This document shows, piece by piece, positions 18,653 to 28,193 of a stretch of 64,000 nt of DNA. The DNA is from Bacillus sp. HSf4 (lineage in GTDB: Bacteria; Bacillota; Bacilli; Bacillales; Bacillaceae). The notes beneath the pieces are model-generated. The model worked only from the letters and a program-made list of their open reading frames with translations. It was not told the origin of the DNA and did not search any database. Both the position numbers and the translations under genes were made by a program. The stretch spans positions 4,321,501 through 4,385,500 of the forward strand of contig NZ_CP120679.1 of NCBI RefSeq assembly GCF_029537375.1, written 5' to 3'. Every line of letters starts with the position of its first letter. The first letter of the stretch is position 1.

Positions 18653-20635
18653 ATGCAAATGCTCGTACATAGGGGGACAGCTCCTATTCTAAAAAGGGGA
18701 TGGACGATTTTGGAAACCAAATATTTAGATTTACTCGCACAAAAATACGATTGTGAAGCAAAAGTGGTAACGGAAATCATTAATTTGAAAGCGATACTGA
18801 ACCTGCCGAAAGGCACCGAGCATTTTGTCAGTGATTTGCACGGGGAATACCAGGCATTCCAGCACGTGCTGCGGAATGGTTCAGGAAGAGTAAAAGAGAA
18901 GATACGCGATATTTTCAGCGGTGTCATTTATGATAGAGAAATTGATGAATTAGCAGCATTAGTGTATTATCCGGAAGACAAACTGAAGTTAATAAAACAT
19001 AATTACGATACGCAAGCATCGTTAAACGATTGGTATAAAGAAACGATTAATCGAATGATTAAGCTCGTATCTTATTGCTCTTCCAAGTATACCCGCTCCA
19101 AATTACGCAAAGCACTGCCCTCTCAGTTTGCTTATATTACGGAGGAGCTGCTGTATAAAACAGAAGAAGCTGCCAACAAAGAACAGTATTACTCCAAAAT
19201 CGTAGATCAGATCATTGCGCTTGGCCAAGCTGATAAGCTGATCACCGGTCTTGCATATAGCACGCAGCGATTGGTTGTCGACCATCTGCATGTTGTCGGC
19301 GATATTTACGACCGCGGACCGCAGCCGGATCAGATTATGGAAGAACTGATCAACTATCATTCAGTCGATATTCAGTGGGGAAATCACGATGTCCTTTGGA
19401 TAGGCGCTTATTCAGGCTCTAAAGTATGCCTGGCAAATATTATCCGCATCTGTGCCCGCTATGACAACTTGGATATTATTGAAGACGTGTACGGCATCAA
19501 TCTGAGACCGCTCTTGAACCTTGCCGAAAAATATTACGATGATAACCCATCTTTCCGTCCGAAAGCAGACGAAAACAGACCGGAAGATGAGATTAAGCAA
19601 ATCACAAAAATTCATCAAGCGATTGCGATGATCCAATTCAAGCTTGAAAGCCCGATTATCAAGAGACGGCCGAACTTTAATATGGAGAAACGGCTGTTAC
19701 TGGAAAAGATTGATTATGCCCGAAATGAAATCACGCTGAACGGAAAAACATATCAACTGGAAAACACCTGCTTTGCGACGGTTAATCCGGAACAGCCAGA
19801 TGAGCTATTAAAGGAAGAAGCGGAAGTCATGGACAAGCTGCTGTTCTCTGTCCAGCATTCCGAAAAGTTGGGCCGCCATATGAATTTTATGATGAAAAAA
19901 GGCAGCCTTTATTTAAAATATAACGGCAACCTGTTGATTCACGGCTGTATTCCTGTAGACGAAAACGGCCATATGGAAGAGATGATGATTGAGGACAGAG
20001 CCTATGCGGGCCGTGAGCTGCTCGATGTATTTGAACGATTCTTGCGGGAAGCGTTTGCCCACCCGGAAGAAACCGATGATCTGGCGACAGATATGGTCTG
20101 GTATTTATGGACAGGCGAGCACTCCTCCCTTTTTGGAAAACGCGCTATGACGACCTTTGAGCGGTATTTCATTAAAGAGAAGGAAACACATAAAGAGAAG
20201 AAAAACCCGTATTACTATTTGCGTGAAGACGAGGCAACCTGCCGAAACATCCTGAAAGAATTCGGCCTCAACCCGGATCATGGCCATATCATCAACGGCC
20301 ATACACCGGTAAAAGAAATCGAAGGAGAAGATCCGATCAAAGCAAACGGAAAAATGATCGTCATCGACGGCGGCTTCTCCAAAGCCTACCAATCGACAAC
20401 AGGTATCGCCGGCTACACGCTGTTATACAACTCCTACGGCATGCAGCTCGTCGCCCATAAACACTTTAATTCCAAGGCGGAAGTGCTGAGCACCGGAACT
20501 GATGTCTTAACGGTGAAGCGATTAGTGGATAAAGAGCTTGAGCGGAAGAAAGTAAAGGAAACGAATGTTGGTGAGGAACTCTTGAAGGAAGTAGCTATTT
20601 TGGAGAGATTGCGGGAGTATCGGTATATGAAGTGA
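18653..20635 (+). CDS. fbp: fructose-1,6-bisphosphatase, class III
   Basis: A gluconeogenic phosphatase of the Firmicutes-specific class III, up to 660 residues, close to B. subtilis Fbp (yydE). Metallophosphoesterase motifs are clear: [45 protein letters not shown] and [11 protein letters not shown]. The start is uncertain. ATG 18653 gives a short divergent N-terminus and has no good ribosome binding site. TTG 18710 has AAGGGGATGG about seven bases upstream and would start at [11 protein letters not shown]. The codons for the conserved KRGW just upstream themselves read as a Shine-Dalgarno sequence, so that conservation may reflect the translation signal. No close terminator follows. Confidence 0.95.
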   Translation: MQMLVHRGTAPILKRGWTILETKYLDLLAQKYDCEAKVVTEIINLKAILNLPKGTEHFVSDLHGEYQAFQHVLRNGSGRVKEKIRDIFSGVIYDREIDELAALVYYPEDKLKLIKHNYDTQASLNDWYKETINRMIKLVSYCSSKYTRSKLRKALPSQFAYITEELLYKTEEAANKEQYYSKIVDQIIALGQADKLITGLAYSTQRLVVDHLHVVGDIYDRGPQPDQIMEELINYHSVDIQWGNHDVLWIGAYSGSKVCLANIIRICARYDNLDIIEDVYGINLRPLLNLAEKYYDDNPSFRPKADENRPEDEIKQITKIHQAIAMIQFKLESPIIKRRPNFNMEKRLLLEKIDYARNEITLNGKTYQLENTCFATVNPEQPDELLKEEAEVMDKLLFSVQHSEKLGRHMNFMMKKGSLYLKYNGNLLIHGCIPVDENGHMEEMMIEDRAYAGRELLDVFERFLREAFAHPEETDDLATDMVWYLWTGEHSSLFGKRAMTTFERYFIKEKETHKEKKNPYYYLREDEATCRNILKEFGLNPDHGHIINGHTPVKEIEGEDPIKANGKMIVIDGGFSKAYQSTTGIAGYTLLYNSYGMQLVAHKHFNSKAEVLSTGTDVLTVKRLVDKELERKKVKETNVGEELLKEVAILERLREYRYMK

Positions 20636-20744
20636 GGAAATGTGGAGTTCAGGGATCATTCTCTAGGCTCTTTTTTACGGTTTTCTACTTCGTACAGCAA
20701 ATTGCTAACAAGGTCTGGTTTTCTGCTCGTTCATAGATAAGTAA

Positions 20745-21191
20745 GCGACGATTGATCTCGCAGGCATCGTCAACCATGTCACTGTTCTTGAGTTCGCACC
20801 GGAGCTGAAAGCGGAGGAAGTCCTGCAAAAACGCCTCTACAGCCTGTCAAACGCGACTGTAGTGAAACATGTACAAACGAAAGAAATTACAGGTGACCTA
20901 AACGTAAACGGCATCACTTACGTGGATCGTGAAACAGGCGAAGAACAACACGTTGAACTCCAAGCTGTCTTCGTCAAAATCGGTCTCGTGCCAAACACAG
21001 AGTGGTTAGACGGATCAGTCGAGTGCAACCGCATCGGCGAAATCGCAGTCGATAAACGCGGCCAAACAAGCACCCCCGGCTTATTCGCGGCCGGCGACTG
21101 CACAGACGGCCCGTACAACCAAATCATTATTTCGATGGGATCGGGGGCAAATGCCGCATTAGGGGCGTTTGATTACCTGATTCGCAACTAA
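20745..21191 (+). pseudogene. truncated second copy of ahpF (3' third)
   Basis: The frame from 20745 has no stop and encodes about 148 residues equal to the C-terminal third of AhpF, from [15 protein letters not shown] to the end, including [16 protein letters not shown] stop codon (TAA, 20742-20744) precedes it, and there is no start or upstream domain. DNA differs from ahpF at many silent and some replacement sites, yet the last 40 bases or so are identical. It has lost the disulfide centres and most of the FAD/NADH folds, so it cannot work as AhpF. It looks like a recombination scar around the permease-fbp segment. Confidence 0.88.
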
Positions 21192-21200
21192 TCTATCAAA

Positions 21201-21236
21201 AAAGCTATTGCTGAGTTTTCAGCATAGCTTTTCTCT
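21201..21236. terminator. bidirectional terminator
   Basis: A perfect 13-14 bp stem AAAGCTATTGCTGA / TCAGCATAGCTTT with a four-base loop, between the ahpF copy and the histidine kinase remnant, whose stop lies in the stem. Confidence 0.85.
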
Positions 21237-21550
21237 TTCCAAGGGAAGCCATCCTTCCAGCAGCGCGCCTCCTTCAGGATCATTTCCCGCCGTCAGATCG
21301 CCTCCGTGCCGTCTCATGATCCTTTGTGAAATCGTCAACCCCAACCCGGCTCCTCCGGTCGACCGGCTTCTTGATGCTTCCCCGCGATACAAGGGCTCAA
21401 ATACACGGCGAAGCTCCTCCGGGGAGAATCCCTGCCCAGTATCTCGAACCGTGAAGATGACGTTGTCACGATCCTTATCACACTGAACAACAATCTCGCC
21501 AGCACCGGGTATATGTCTAACCGCATTTTCTTGATTCCTATAAAGTGAAA
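21220..21550 (-). pseudogene. C-terminal remnant of a sensor histidine kinase
   Basis: On the minus strand, an open stretch of about 105 codons starts at the N-box (QENAVRHIPGAGEI) and goes on through the G1 box (VRDTGQGFSPEEL), F box and G2 box (TGGAGLGLTISQRIM) to a natural end. Everything upstream of the N-box (sensor, HAMP, histidine) is missing, and no start or ribosome binding site is present. It is a HATPase_c domain fragment of an OmpR-type kinase; the cognate regulator is not next to it. Confidence 0.75.
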
Positions 21551-22023
21551 CACCGCTCTTTTCATCAACACTTTGTGACTGTTATTCAATAGAAACAAAG
21601 GGTACTTCTCAGGGCCTTTCATAGTCGAAATACAGACGACCGACTTTCCTTTCAAAAGCCCTCCTTGTATAATGATTTTGACCTGACGTCGCACTTAGAA
21701 AAAATGGGTATCGATTCTATTTTTTCCTTCAATACCCCACTGTTGGATCAACGGTCAATCCATTAACATCCCAAATTATTTTCTACAAATAAACAAGGAT
21801 TTCCCCGCCAAGTTTCGGCCAATATTCAATTAGCTTCATCTCTCTTAACCCGCTATAAAAGGTTGAATATCATCCTGTTGACTCATCACCGTTCACTTCC
21901 AAACATCATTCGTAATTGATTATCAATGATAAGTTATTAAACTTGTTTTCATCATAATTAATTTTTTCTTTCTAAAAGGTTTCACTTTCATGAGGGTACT
22001 ATGATAAGGACACAATTTTTACA
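21551..22023. other. intergenic region, no gene recognised
   Basis: About 470 bases between the kinase remnant and the iron-uptake promoter. It holds an imperfect Fur-like motif near 21913-21935 (ATTGATTATCAATGATAAG), too weak to call. Short open frames show no family resemblance. Confidence 0.4.
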
Positions 22024-22078
22024 TTGACATATTGAAAAATGAAATATATATTTATTGTTGATATTGATAATCATTATC
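22024..22078 (+). promoter_or_regulatory. iron-regulated promoter with Fur box
   Basis: TTGACA (22024-22029), 17-bp spacer and TATATT (22047-22052) are followed by GATATTGATAATCATTATC (22060-22078), which matches the 19-bp Fur consensus at 18 positions. The box covers the start of transcription, so Fur with iron should block the siderophore-uptake genes downstream. Confidence 0.88.
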
Positions 22079-22111
22079 GTTTATTCATTTTCATTCTGCG
22101 GTTCATACAGC

Positions 22112-22437
22112 TATTTACTGAAGAATTAAATACTGGCTCTGGAGGACGTTTAATTGTAAAAAATCTCTGTGTAACGATTCCAGATAAAAAGGAACAACCA
22201 TATCCTGAGGTCAGCGCCAATGTGTTTGAATTGCTATGGCTCTTGTACGGGAGACGGACATGATTTACATCGAGCTGCTCGTTTTTTTCGGATTATATCA
22301 TTGCATTAAAGACGGCGAAGTCGTGAAGGCTGGGCTTGTGAAGAGGCGAGTACTGCGGGAAGTCTTTCAAATTGGCCCGAGAACAAATAAACCGAAGTGT
22401 GTTACTTACAATTTATTAAGAGGTGAAAATGAGCATG
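22112..22437 (+). pseudogene. remnant of an iron-siderophore ABC transporter ATPase (FecE/YusV type)
   Basis: Two separated pieces of one ATPase gene can be read. The first frame gives SGGRLIVKNLCVTIPDKK, the usual start of FecE-type ATPases just before the Walker A loop. The second gives HDLHRAARF and then, after one or more frameshifts, IKDGEVVKAGLVK and LREVFQIGPRTNKPKCVTYN, the usual C-terminus. Walker A, the signature motif and Walker B are deleted (about 130-150 codons). It lies directly behind the Fur promoter and before the intact binding protein, where the functional ATPase would be expected. Confidence 0.8.
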
Positions 22438-23355
22438 AAGAAACTATTAATCCCGTTTATGCTACTGCTGACGCTTATGATTAGTGCATGCGGCAATGAA
22501 GAGTCAGCAACAAAGGATAGCGGCTCAGCAAAAAAAGAATCTAAAACGATTACATACCAAGCGGAAACAGGACCAATCGAAGTTCCAGCCGATCCGCAAA
22601 GAGTTGTTATGCTTTCAGGGTATACCGGAAATGTGTTAGATTTAGGAGTCAACGTTGTCGGTGTAGACACTTGGTCTAAAAACAATCCAACCTTTAAAGA
22701 AAAGTTAAAAGATGTTCAAGAAGTTTCAGAGGATGACCTAGAAAAAATTATTGAATTAGAGCCAGATTTAATCATCGCGTTATCAACGGTAAAAAACTTA
22801 GACAAATTAAATGAAATCGCACCTACTGTTACTTATACATGGGGTAAAGTAGATTATTTAACTCAACACGTGGAAATTGGAAAGCTACTAAACAAAGAAA
22901 AAGAAGCCCAAGCATGGGTTGATGACTTTAAGCAACGTGCAGAAGAAATTGGAGAAGATATTCGTACAAAAATTGGCGAGAATTCAACAGTATCTGTTAT
23001 TGAAGCATCTGGGAAAGACCTTTATGTTTTCGGTAATAACTGGGCGCGCGGTACAGAAATCTTATATCAAACGATGAAACTAAAAATGCCTGAAAAAGTA
23101 AAGGAAGACGCATTAAAAGCAGGGTATTATACGTTATCAGCTGAAGTGCTTCCAGAATATGCGGGAGATTATGTCATTTTAAGTAAGTACTCTGATGCAA
23201 ATACATCTTTCCAAGAAACAGACACATACAAGAACATTCCTGCTGTCCAAAAGGGACATGTCATTGAAATGCAAGGTGAAGGCGCATCATTCACTGACCC
23301 AATCACACTTGAAAAGCAACTGGCATTCTTTAAAGAAGCATTTCTAGGAAACTAA
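22429..23355 (+). CDS. iron-siderophore ABC transporter substrate-binding lipoprotein
   Basis: A class III periplasmic-type binding protein of about 308 residues, anchored as a lipoprotein. A basic start, hydrophobic segment and lipobox LMISAC (cysteine about residue 21) form the signal. The mature part shows the usual pattern VPADPQRVVMLSG, LDLGVNVVGVDTW and LEPDLIIAL. It fits the hydroxamate/siderophore branch (FhuD, YxeB, YfiY). AAGAGGTG precedes two candidate ATGs at 22429 and 22435. It is followed by two permeases, and the operon is probably controlled by the Fur box at 22060. The ligand cannot be assigned. Confidence 0.9.
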   Translation: MSMKKLLIPFMLLLTLMISACGNEESATKDSGSAKKESKTITYQAETGPIEVPADPQRVVMLSGYTGNVLDLGVNVVGVDTWSKNNPTFKEKLKDVQEVSEDDLEKIIELEPDLIIALSTVKNLDKLNEIAPTVTYTWGKVDYLTQHVEIGKLLNKEKEAQAWVDDFKQRAEEIGEDIRTKIGENSTVSVIEASGKDLYVFGNNWARGTEILYQTMKLKMPEKVKEDALKAGYYTLSAEVLPEYAGDYVILSKYSDANTSFQETDTYKNIPAVQKGHVIEMQGEGASFTDPITLEKQLAFFKEAFLGN

Positions 23356-23450
23356 AACTGGAAAAAGTAGAGGTCTATTTGAAAAGGGTTGGCCGGAAAG
23401 GGACGTTATTTCCCTGTCTGTCAGCCCCTTTCCCATTCTAAGAAAGGAAA

Positions 23451-24473
23451 ATGACGAGCCTTATGGTAAGAAAAACTCTATCTTTTACCTCATTTGCATT
23501 CAAACTGATCTTAGGAATTCTAGTTCTGATTGGTATGTTTTTTATAGCGATAATATTTGGAGCTGCAGACGTCTCAGTTGAAGATGTATGGTTGGCTCTT
23601 TCGTCTTCTGCAACCGGTGATCATATTTCGATTATCCGTGATATTCGGTTACCTCGCGAAATAGCCGCCATTGTTGTGGGCGCAGCTCTTGCTGTCTCTG
23701 GTGCAATCATGCAAGGTATAACAAGAAACCCACTTGCTGATCCAGGTTTACTAGGATTATCTGCTGGGGCTTATGCAGCATTGGCTGTTACGATCGCCTT
23801 CGTTCCTTCAGCTAACTACTTTTTGACGATGGTTGCCTGTTTTATTGGAGCCGCAATCGGCGCCTTGTTGGTTTTTGGAATTGGCGCGATGAAAAAAGGC
23901 GGATTTTCTCCTCTCCGTATTGTATTAGCGGGTTCTGCTGTTTCCGCCTTTTTATACGCCATTGCCGAAGGGCTTGGCCTTTATTTTAAAATTTCTAAAG
24001 ATATCTCAATGTGGACAGCAGGAGGGGTTTCCGGAACGAATTGGAACCAACTGCAAACGATTGTACCTTTCATTGTAATTGGAGTTGTTGTTTCCTTTTT
24101 CCTTTCGAGACAACTTACCATTCTCAGCTTAAATGAAGAAGTTGCAGTTGGCTTAGGCCAAAATATCATCAGAATTAAAATCCTTCTATTTATTGTCATT
24201 ATCATTCTCGCCGGGGCATCTGTTGCTCTTGTTGGGAATATGACCTTTATCGGTCTTATAATTCCTCATATTGTTCGAGCAATGGTTGGAACCGATTATC
24301 GTTATATTTTACCAATGTCTGCAACTTGTGGTGCTGCTTTTATGCTATTTGCTGATACACTTGGCCGTACCTTAAATGCACCATATGAAACACCTGTTAT
24401 AGCCATTGTGGCTATGCTAGGTTTACCGTTCTTCCTGATCATTGTCCGAAAGGGAGGAAAAGCACTCTCATGA
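23451..24473 (+). CDS. FecCD-family iron-siderophore permease, first subunit
   Basis: A 340-residue polytopic membrane protein with about nine to ten helices. The family landmarks RLPREIAAIVVGAALAVSG, GITRNPLADPGLLG, and GNMTFIGLIIPHIVRAM near the C-terminus are all present; the last includes the coupling region that contacts the ATPase. GAAAGGAAA precedes the ATG. Its stop overlaps the next permease start by four bases (ATGA), so both are translated together and probably form a heterodimer. Confidence 0.93.
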   Translation: MTSLMVRKTLSFTSFAFKLILGILVLIGMFFIAIIFGAADVSVEDVWLALSSSATGDHISIIRDIRLPREIAAIVVGAALAVSGAIMQGITRNPLADPGLLGLSAGAYAALAVTIAFVPSANYFLTMVACFIGAAIGALLVFGIGAMKKGGFSPLRIVLAGSAVSAFLYAIAEGLGLYFKISKDISMWTAGGVSGTNWNQLQTIVPFIVIGVVVSFFLSRQLTILSLNEEVAVGLGQNIIRIKILLFIVIIILAGASVALVGNMTFIGLIIPHIVRAMVGTDYRYILPMSATCGAAFMLFADTLGRTLNAPYETPVIAIVAMLGLPFFLIIVRKGGKALS

Positions 24474-25474
24474 CACATTCAGCACTAATCAAAAAACAGC
24501 GAATTATTTTATCGATTTCTCTCATACTCATCCTAGCTACAGCTGTTATTGGGATGGGAATAGGGTCTGCTAGTTTATCTTTTGACAGACTCATCCGGAC
24601 TCTATTAGGTCAAGGAACCTTTAAAGAGGAATTTATATTATATTCTATTCGCTTGCCTCGAATATTGATTACTTTATTAGCTGGGATGGCACTTGCTTTA
24701 TCAGGTTCTATTTTGCAAGGAATCACAAAAAATGATTTAGCTGATCCAGGCATTATTGGGATTAATTCCGGTGCTGGGGTTGCCATTGCCATTTTCTTTT
24801 TATTTTTCCCAACCGAAGCTGGATCATTTGTTTATATGATTCCAATTGTTGGCTTTATCGGTGCAATTATAACAGGCTTCTTCATTTATCTGTTAGCCTA
24901 TAACAAAAATAATGGCATGCAGCCTGTAAGCTTAGTCCTCATCGGAGTCGGGTTCTCAACCGCACTTTCCGGAGCTATGATTGTCATTATTTCTTCTGCT
25001 GAACGGACAAAAGTCGATTTCATCGCCAAATGGCTGGCAGGAAATATTTGGGGAACAGATTGGCCATTTATTTGGGCTCTCCTGCCTTGGTTAGTCATCT
25101 TGATTCCGTTTACTTTGTACAAAGCAAATCGACTAAATCTATTAGGATTAAGCGAGCCTGTAACCATTGGAGTGGGGGTTTCCATTGAAAGGGAGCGGAT
25201 CATTTTACTTTTAACAGCTGTCGCATTAGCTGCTGCTGCTGTTTCTGTCACTGGAGGTATTACCTTTATCGGATTAATGGCCCCACATATCGCAAAAACT
25301 TTGGTAGGACCTAGAAATCAGCTATTTATCCCTGTTGCTATTCTACTTGGCGGTTGGTTATTATTATTCGCCGACACAATCGGACGTAATATCATTGAAA
25401 CCACTATACCAGCTGGAATCATGGTCTCATTAATCGGAGCACCTTACTTTATTTATTTGTTATTGAAAAAGTAA
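24470..25474 (+). CDS. FecCD-family iron-siderophore permease, second subunit
   Basis: A 334-residue partner of the preceding permease, with the same signature stretches: RLPRILITLLAGMALALSG, GITKNDLADPGIIGI and GGITFIGLMAPHIAKTLVG. It overlaps the upstream gene by four bases. No ATPase gene follows, and the one upstream is broken, so the transporter must borrow an ATPase encoded elsewhere (as YusV is shared by several B. subtilis siderophore systems) or be inactive. Confidence 0.93.
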   Translation: MTHSALIKKQRIILSISLILILATAVIGMGIGSASLSFDRLIRTLLGQGTFKEEFILYSIRLPRILITLLAGMALALSGSILQGITKNDLADPGIIGINSGAGVAIAIFFLFFPTEAGSFVYMIPIVGFIGAIITGFFIYLLAYNKNNGMQPVSLVLIGVGFSTALSGAMIVIISSAERTKVDFIAKWLAGNIWGTDWPFIWALLPWLVILIPFTLYKANRLNLLGLSEPVTIGVGVSIERERIILLLTAVALAAAAVSVTGGITFIGLMAPHIAKTLVGPRNQLFIPVAILLGGWLLLFADTIGRNIIETTIPAGIMVSLIGAPYFIYLLLKK

Positions 25475-25654
25475 AAAATCCATAAAAACGAGGCTGTCCC
25501 AATAAGTCTCCAAAAATTCATTTTTATATTTGAAGACGAAATGGACCCTTTAAATCAAACCCTTTGGTAGTCCATTTTGCGGAGGTGGTATGAAAGGGAG
25601 GAGTTTTCTTTTCAGACGACCTCTTTTATCTATTAGAGTGAAATCTATAAAATG

Positions 25655-25942
25655 ATGATAAGGCTCCCCCCACCTAAAACTTCCTTTAGTGTGTGACCTT
25701 TCAACATCCACCTTCTAGAGTGATTAAACAATTCTGTCAGATGATAGGCGAGTTCTTCAATAAAGATCCGGAAATTCAAATTGAAGTTGAAAATACTCTA
25801 CAGCTTGGTTCAAACTGAAATCATTGAGGAACATGGTATTTAACTGTTCAGTAAGAACCTCAGTATCCTCAGCAGTCAAATGATAATACTGTTGTAAAAA
25901 CTGAATTAAGTTTTTCATTTCTTTCGTTTTTTCCAAGTACAA
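25655..25942 (-). pseudogene. frameshifted small gene of unknown function
   Basis: On the minus strand a 61-codon frame (MKNLIQFLQQYYHLTAEDTE onward) ends in a stop at DLY. In another frame the sequence continues as RIFIEELAYHLTELFNHSRR and WMLKGHTLKEVLGG, which has the look of the same protein. One indel near 25765 would join them into about 95 residues. I do not recognise the family with confidence; the tail recalls proteins with a C-terminal SEC-C or similar motif. The start at 25918 has only a weak GAAAG ribosome binding site. Confidence 0.5.
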
Positions 25943-25968
25943 AGACTACTCGAGTTAGAAAGGGGAAC

Positions 25969-26286
25969 ATGATCATGAGTGACATTCAAAGCTTAATTAA
26001 CGCAATCAATGAATTCAGAGATGAACGAAACTGGAGACAATACCATAACCCAAAAGACCTCGCCATCTCAATCTCCATCGAAGCAGCAGAGCTGCTCGAA
26101 GACTTCCAATGGATCAGCAGTGAAGAAGCACTCAAAGCAAATAAAGAAAACATCCGTGAAGAAATCGCGGATGTTTTAATCTACTCATTCATGTTATGTA
26201 ACGATCTTGGACTGGATGTCAAAGAGATTGTGGAAGAGAAGATTGTGAAGAATGGGAGGAAGTATCCGGTTAAAAATAATGGTTAA
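25969..26286 (+). CDS. MazG-like nucleotide pyrophosphohydrolase
   Basis: A small all-alpha NTP pyrophosphatase of about 105 residues. The MazG/dUTPase helical metal-binding motif is visible as EAAELLEDFQW and EEIADVLIYSFMLCNDLGLD, with the paired glutamates and aspartate that bind magnesium. It probably hydrolyses non-canonical nucleoside triphosphates. AAAGGGG precedes two ATGs at 25969 and 25975; the second has the better spacing. It stands alone and is followed by a hairpin. Confidence 0.85.
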   Translation: MIMSDIQSLINAINEFRDERNWRQYHNPKDLAISISIEAAELLEDFQWISSEEALKANKENIREEIADVLIYSFMLCNDLGLDVKEIVEEKIVKNGRKYPVKNNG

Positions 26287-26311
26287 GACTCTCCTTTGAC
26301 ACTTTTAAGTA

Positions 26312-26351
26312 GAGAGAGCTTCTTTCACAATTGAAGACCGCTCTCTCTATC
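26312..26351 (+). terminator. hairpin after the MazG-like gene
   Basis: A ten-base stem TAGAGAGAGC / GCTCTCTCTA with a long loop lies about 25 bases after the stop. The T-run is poor, so it is only a probable terminator. Confidence 0.5.
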
Positions 26352-26451
26352 TCCATGATGCGTCGATTTTTATGGCGCTCTGCTCATCTCCCTACTTCAT
26401 TTGCTTTACACCGTTAGCTTGCTCCATGTTATTTTTTCATTGTTTCAAAAA

Positions 26452-26484
26452 ATGACATTTGTCATCCGATTTTCATGACATCAC
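26452..26484 (+). promoter_or_regulatory. repeat upstream of the ABC/two-component operon
   Basis: ATGACA and TGTCAT form an inverted repeat with a two-base spacer (26452-26465), and a further CATGACATCA copy follows at 26474. The TGTCAT repeats lie 30-60 bp upstream of a TACAAT -10 box (26512-26517) that lacks a good -35 box. This is the expected layout for a NarL-type response regulator site, probably that of the regulator encoded by this operon. Confidence 0.5.
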
Positions 26485-26550
26485 TTACTAAAATCCGCCT
26501 TCCTCAGCTTATACAATAAAATGAGTAAATCAGGAGGTGGTTTATAAGTC

Positions 26551-27453
26551 ATGTGCAATGTTGTGAGCTTGACGAATGTAACAAAGACTTTCCGCCAAAA
26601 AACGGCGGTTGATCAGATAGATTTTTCAATTGAAAAAGGAGAAATTGTCGCGATTCTCGGGCCGAACGGAGCCGGGAAAACGACGACGATTTCAATGATG
26701 CTGGGGCTGTTAAAGCCGACGGACGGTGACGTTAGATTATTTCATGCCTCACCCCAAGAAAGGCGCGTGCGCGAGAAAATCGGCACGATGCTGCAGGAAG
26801 TCAGTGTGATGCCGGGGTTAAATGCAGGGGAAATCATCGAACTCGTTCGAAGCTACTATCCAAAGCCCTTGCCCCTTCAAACGCTTTTGCGTTTAACAGG
26901 CCTGACAGATCGCGATTTAAAAACGCGGGCAGAAAAGTTGTCCGGCGGACAAAAACGCCGGCTGAGCTTTGCCTTGGCGCTTGCCGGCGATCCTGAGCTG
27001 ATGATCTTTGACGAACCTACAGTCGGAATGGATATCACATCAAGAAACCGCTTTTGGCAAACGATCCATAACCTTGCTGATCAAGGAAAAACGATTATTT
27101 TTTCAACTCACTATTTACAAGAAGCAGATGATGCCGCACAGCGAATCCTGCTCTTTAAAGACGGCAGCATTGTCGCAGACGGAACACCGCAGGAAATCAA
27201 AGCAAACATTGTGAGGCAGTCCGTTTCATTTATGGCGGACCCGGAACAACCGCTGGAAAAGCTGTATCAGCACCCTGAAATCGAGCGGATTTACAGAAAA
27301 AACAAGCGCATCTTCATCGAAACAGCCAATACGGACAACATCCTGGCGCTCATTTTCGAGGAGAAGATCGGCGCTTATGATATTCAAATCGAACGCGGCA
27401 ATCTGGAGAAGGCGTTCAGTCAGCTGACAGACAAAGGAGACGAGGAAAAATGA
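26551..27453 (+). CDS. yvfR: ABC transporter ATP-binding protein (YvfR-like)
   Basis: A 300-residue ABC ATPase of the drug/antibiotic export class. Walker [10 protein letters not shown], signature [13 protein letters not shown] and Walker [13 protein letters not shown] with the switch histidine region [13 protein letters not shown] are complete. A C-terminal extension of about 80 residues follows, as in other exporters of this type. AGGAGGTGG precedes the ATG. It overlaps the permease gene by four bases and heads an operon that matches B. subtilis yvfR-yvfS-yvfT-yvfU in order and lengths. Confidence 0.88.
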   Translation: MCNVVSLTNVTKTFRQKTAVDQIDFSIEKGEIVAILGPNGAGKTTTISMMLGLLKPTDGDVRLFHASPQERRVREKIGTMLQEVSVMPGLNAGEIIELVRSYYPKPLPLQTLLRLTGLTDRDLKTRAEKLSGGQKRRLSFALALAGDPELMIFDEPTVGMDITSRNRFWQTIHNLADQGKTIIFSTHYLQEADDAAQRILLFKDGSIVADGTPQEIKANIVRQSVSFMADPEQPLEKLYQHPEIERIYRKNKRIFIETANTDNILALIFEEKIGAYDIQIERGNLEKAFSQLTDKGDEEK

Positions 27454-28187
27454 GCGTATTTCAGATGCAGTGCAAAACAGAGATCAAAAGAATGCTCAGA
27501 AATCGATATTATGTTTTTTGGTCGCTGGCGATGCCGATTGCTTTCTACTATATTTTCACCAATATCGTCAACACGAACGCTTCCGACCCTGAGGCCTGGA
27601 AAGCGCATTATTTAATGTCGATGACATCATTCAGTGTGATGGGCTCCTCGATCATGACGCTCGGAATCCGCATGGTACAAGAGCGCGCTCAAGGCTGGTC
27701 GACGTTTATTCGCGTGACTCCCCTCCCGGATCATGTATATTTTGCCGCGCAAATGGCCGGGCAAAGTGTCATTCATCTCCTGTCGATTACGGTAATCTTC
27801 TTATCCGGCGCTTTGATCAACGGCGTTTCTTTAACCCCGTTGGAATGGATTTTGAGCGGCTTGTGGATCTTGCTTGGCTCGCTTCCGTTTCTGGCGATCG
27901 GAACATTGATTGGGATGATGAAAAAAGTCGACACAGCGGCCGGAGTCAGCAATGTGCTCTATATGGCGCTCGCTGTTGCCGGCGGGATGTGGATGCCGCT
28001 TGAGGTGATGCCGAAAATGATGCAGAATATCGGCTATTGGCTGCCTTCCTATCATTTTGGCAGCGGAGCGTGGGAGATTGTGAAAGGCGAAATGCCCGGC
28101 TGGCAAAACATTCTCATCCTGTTGACCTATTCAGCAGCACTTATGCTACTATCTAAATATCTGAGAAAAAAACAAGAAGCGGTGTGA
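27450..28187 (+). CDS. yvfS: ABC-2 type transporter permease (YvfS-like)
   Basis: A 245-residue membrane protein with about six helices of the ABC-2 family. The pattern [20 protein letters not shown] at the N-terminus and the late [22 protein letters not shown] loop are typical of lipid or drug exporter permeases. It starts within the end of the ATPase gene and is followed six bases later by the kinase gene. The exported compound is unknown. Confidence 0.87.
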   Translation: MSVFQMQCKTEIKRMLRNRYYVFWSLAMPIAFYYIFTNIVNTNASDPEAWKAHYLMSMTSFSVMGSSIMTLGIRMVQERAQGWSTFIRVTPLPDHVYFAAQMAGQSVIHLLSITVIFLSGALINGVSLTPLEWILSGLWILLGSLPFLAIGTLIGMMKKVDTAAGVSNVLYMALAVAGGMWMPLEVMPKMMQNIGYWLPSYHFGSGAWEIVKGEMPGWQNILILLTYSAALMLLSKYLRKKQEAV

Positions 28188-28193
28188 GCCAGA

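Noticed and set aside
21913..21935. second Fur box
   Set aside because: Too many mismatches to the 19-bp consensus compared with the site at 22060.
22039..22263. 74-codon frame behind the Fur promoter as a small gene
   Set aside because: Its middle is the start of a FecE-type ATPase and its end is out of frame with the rest; it is part of a pseudogene.
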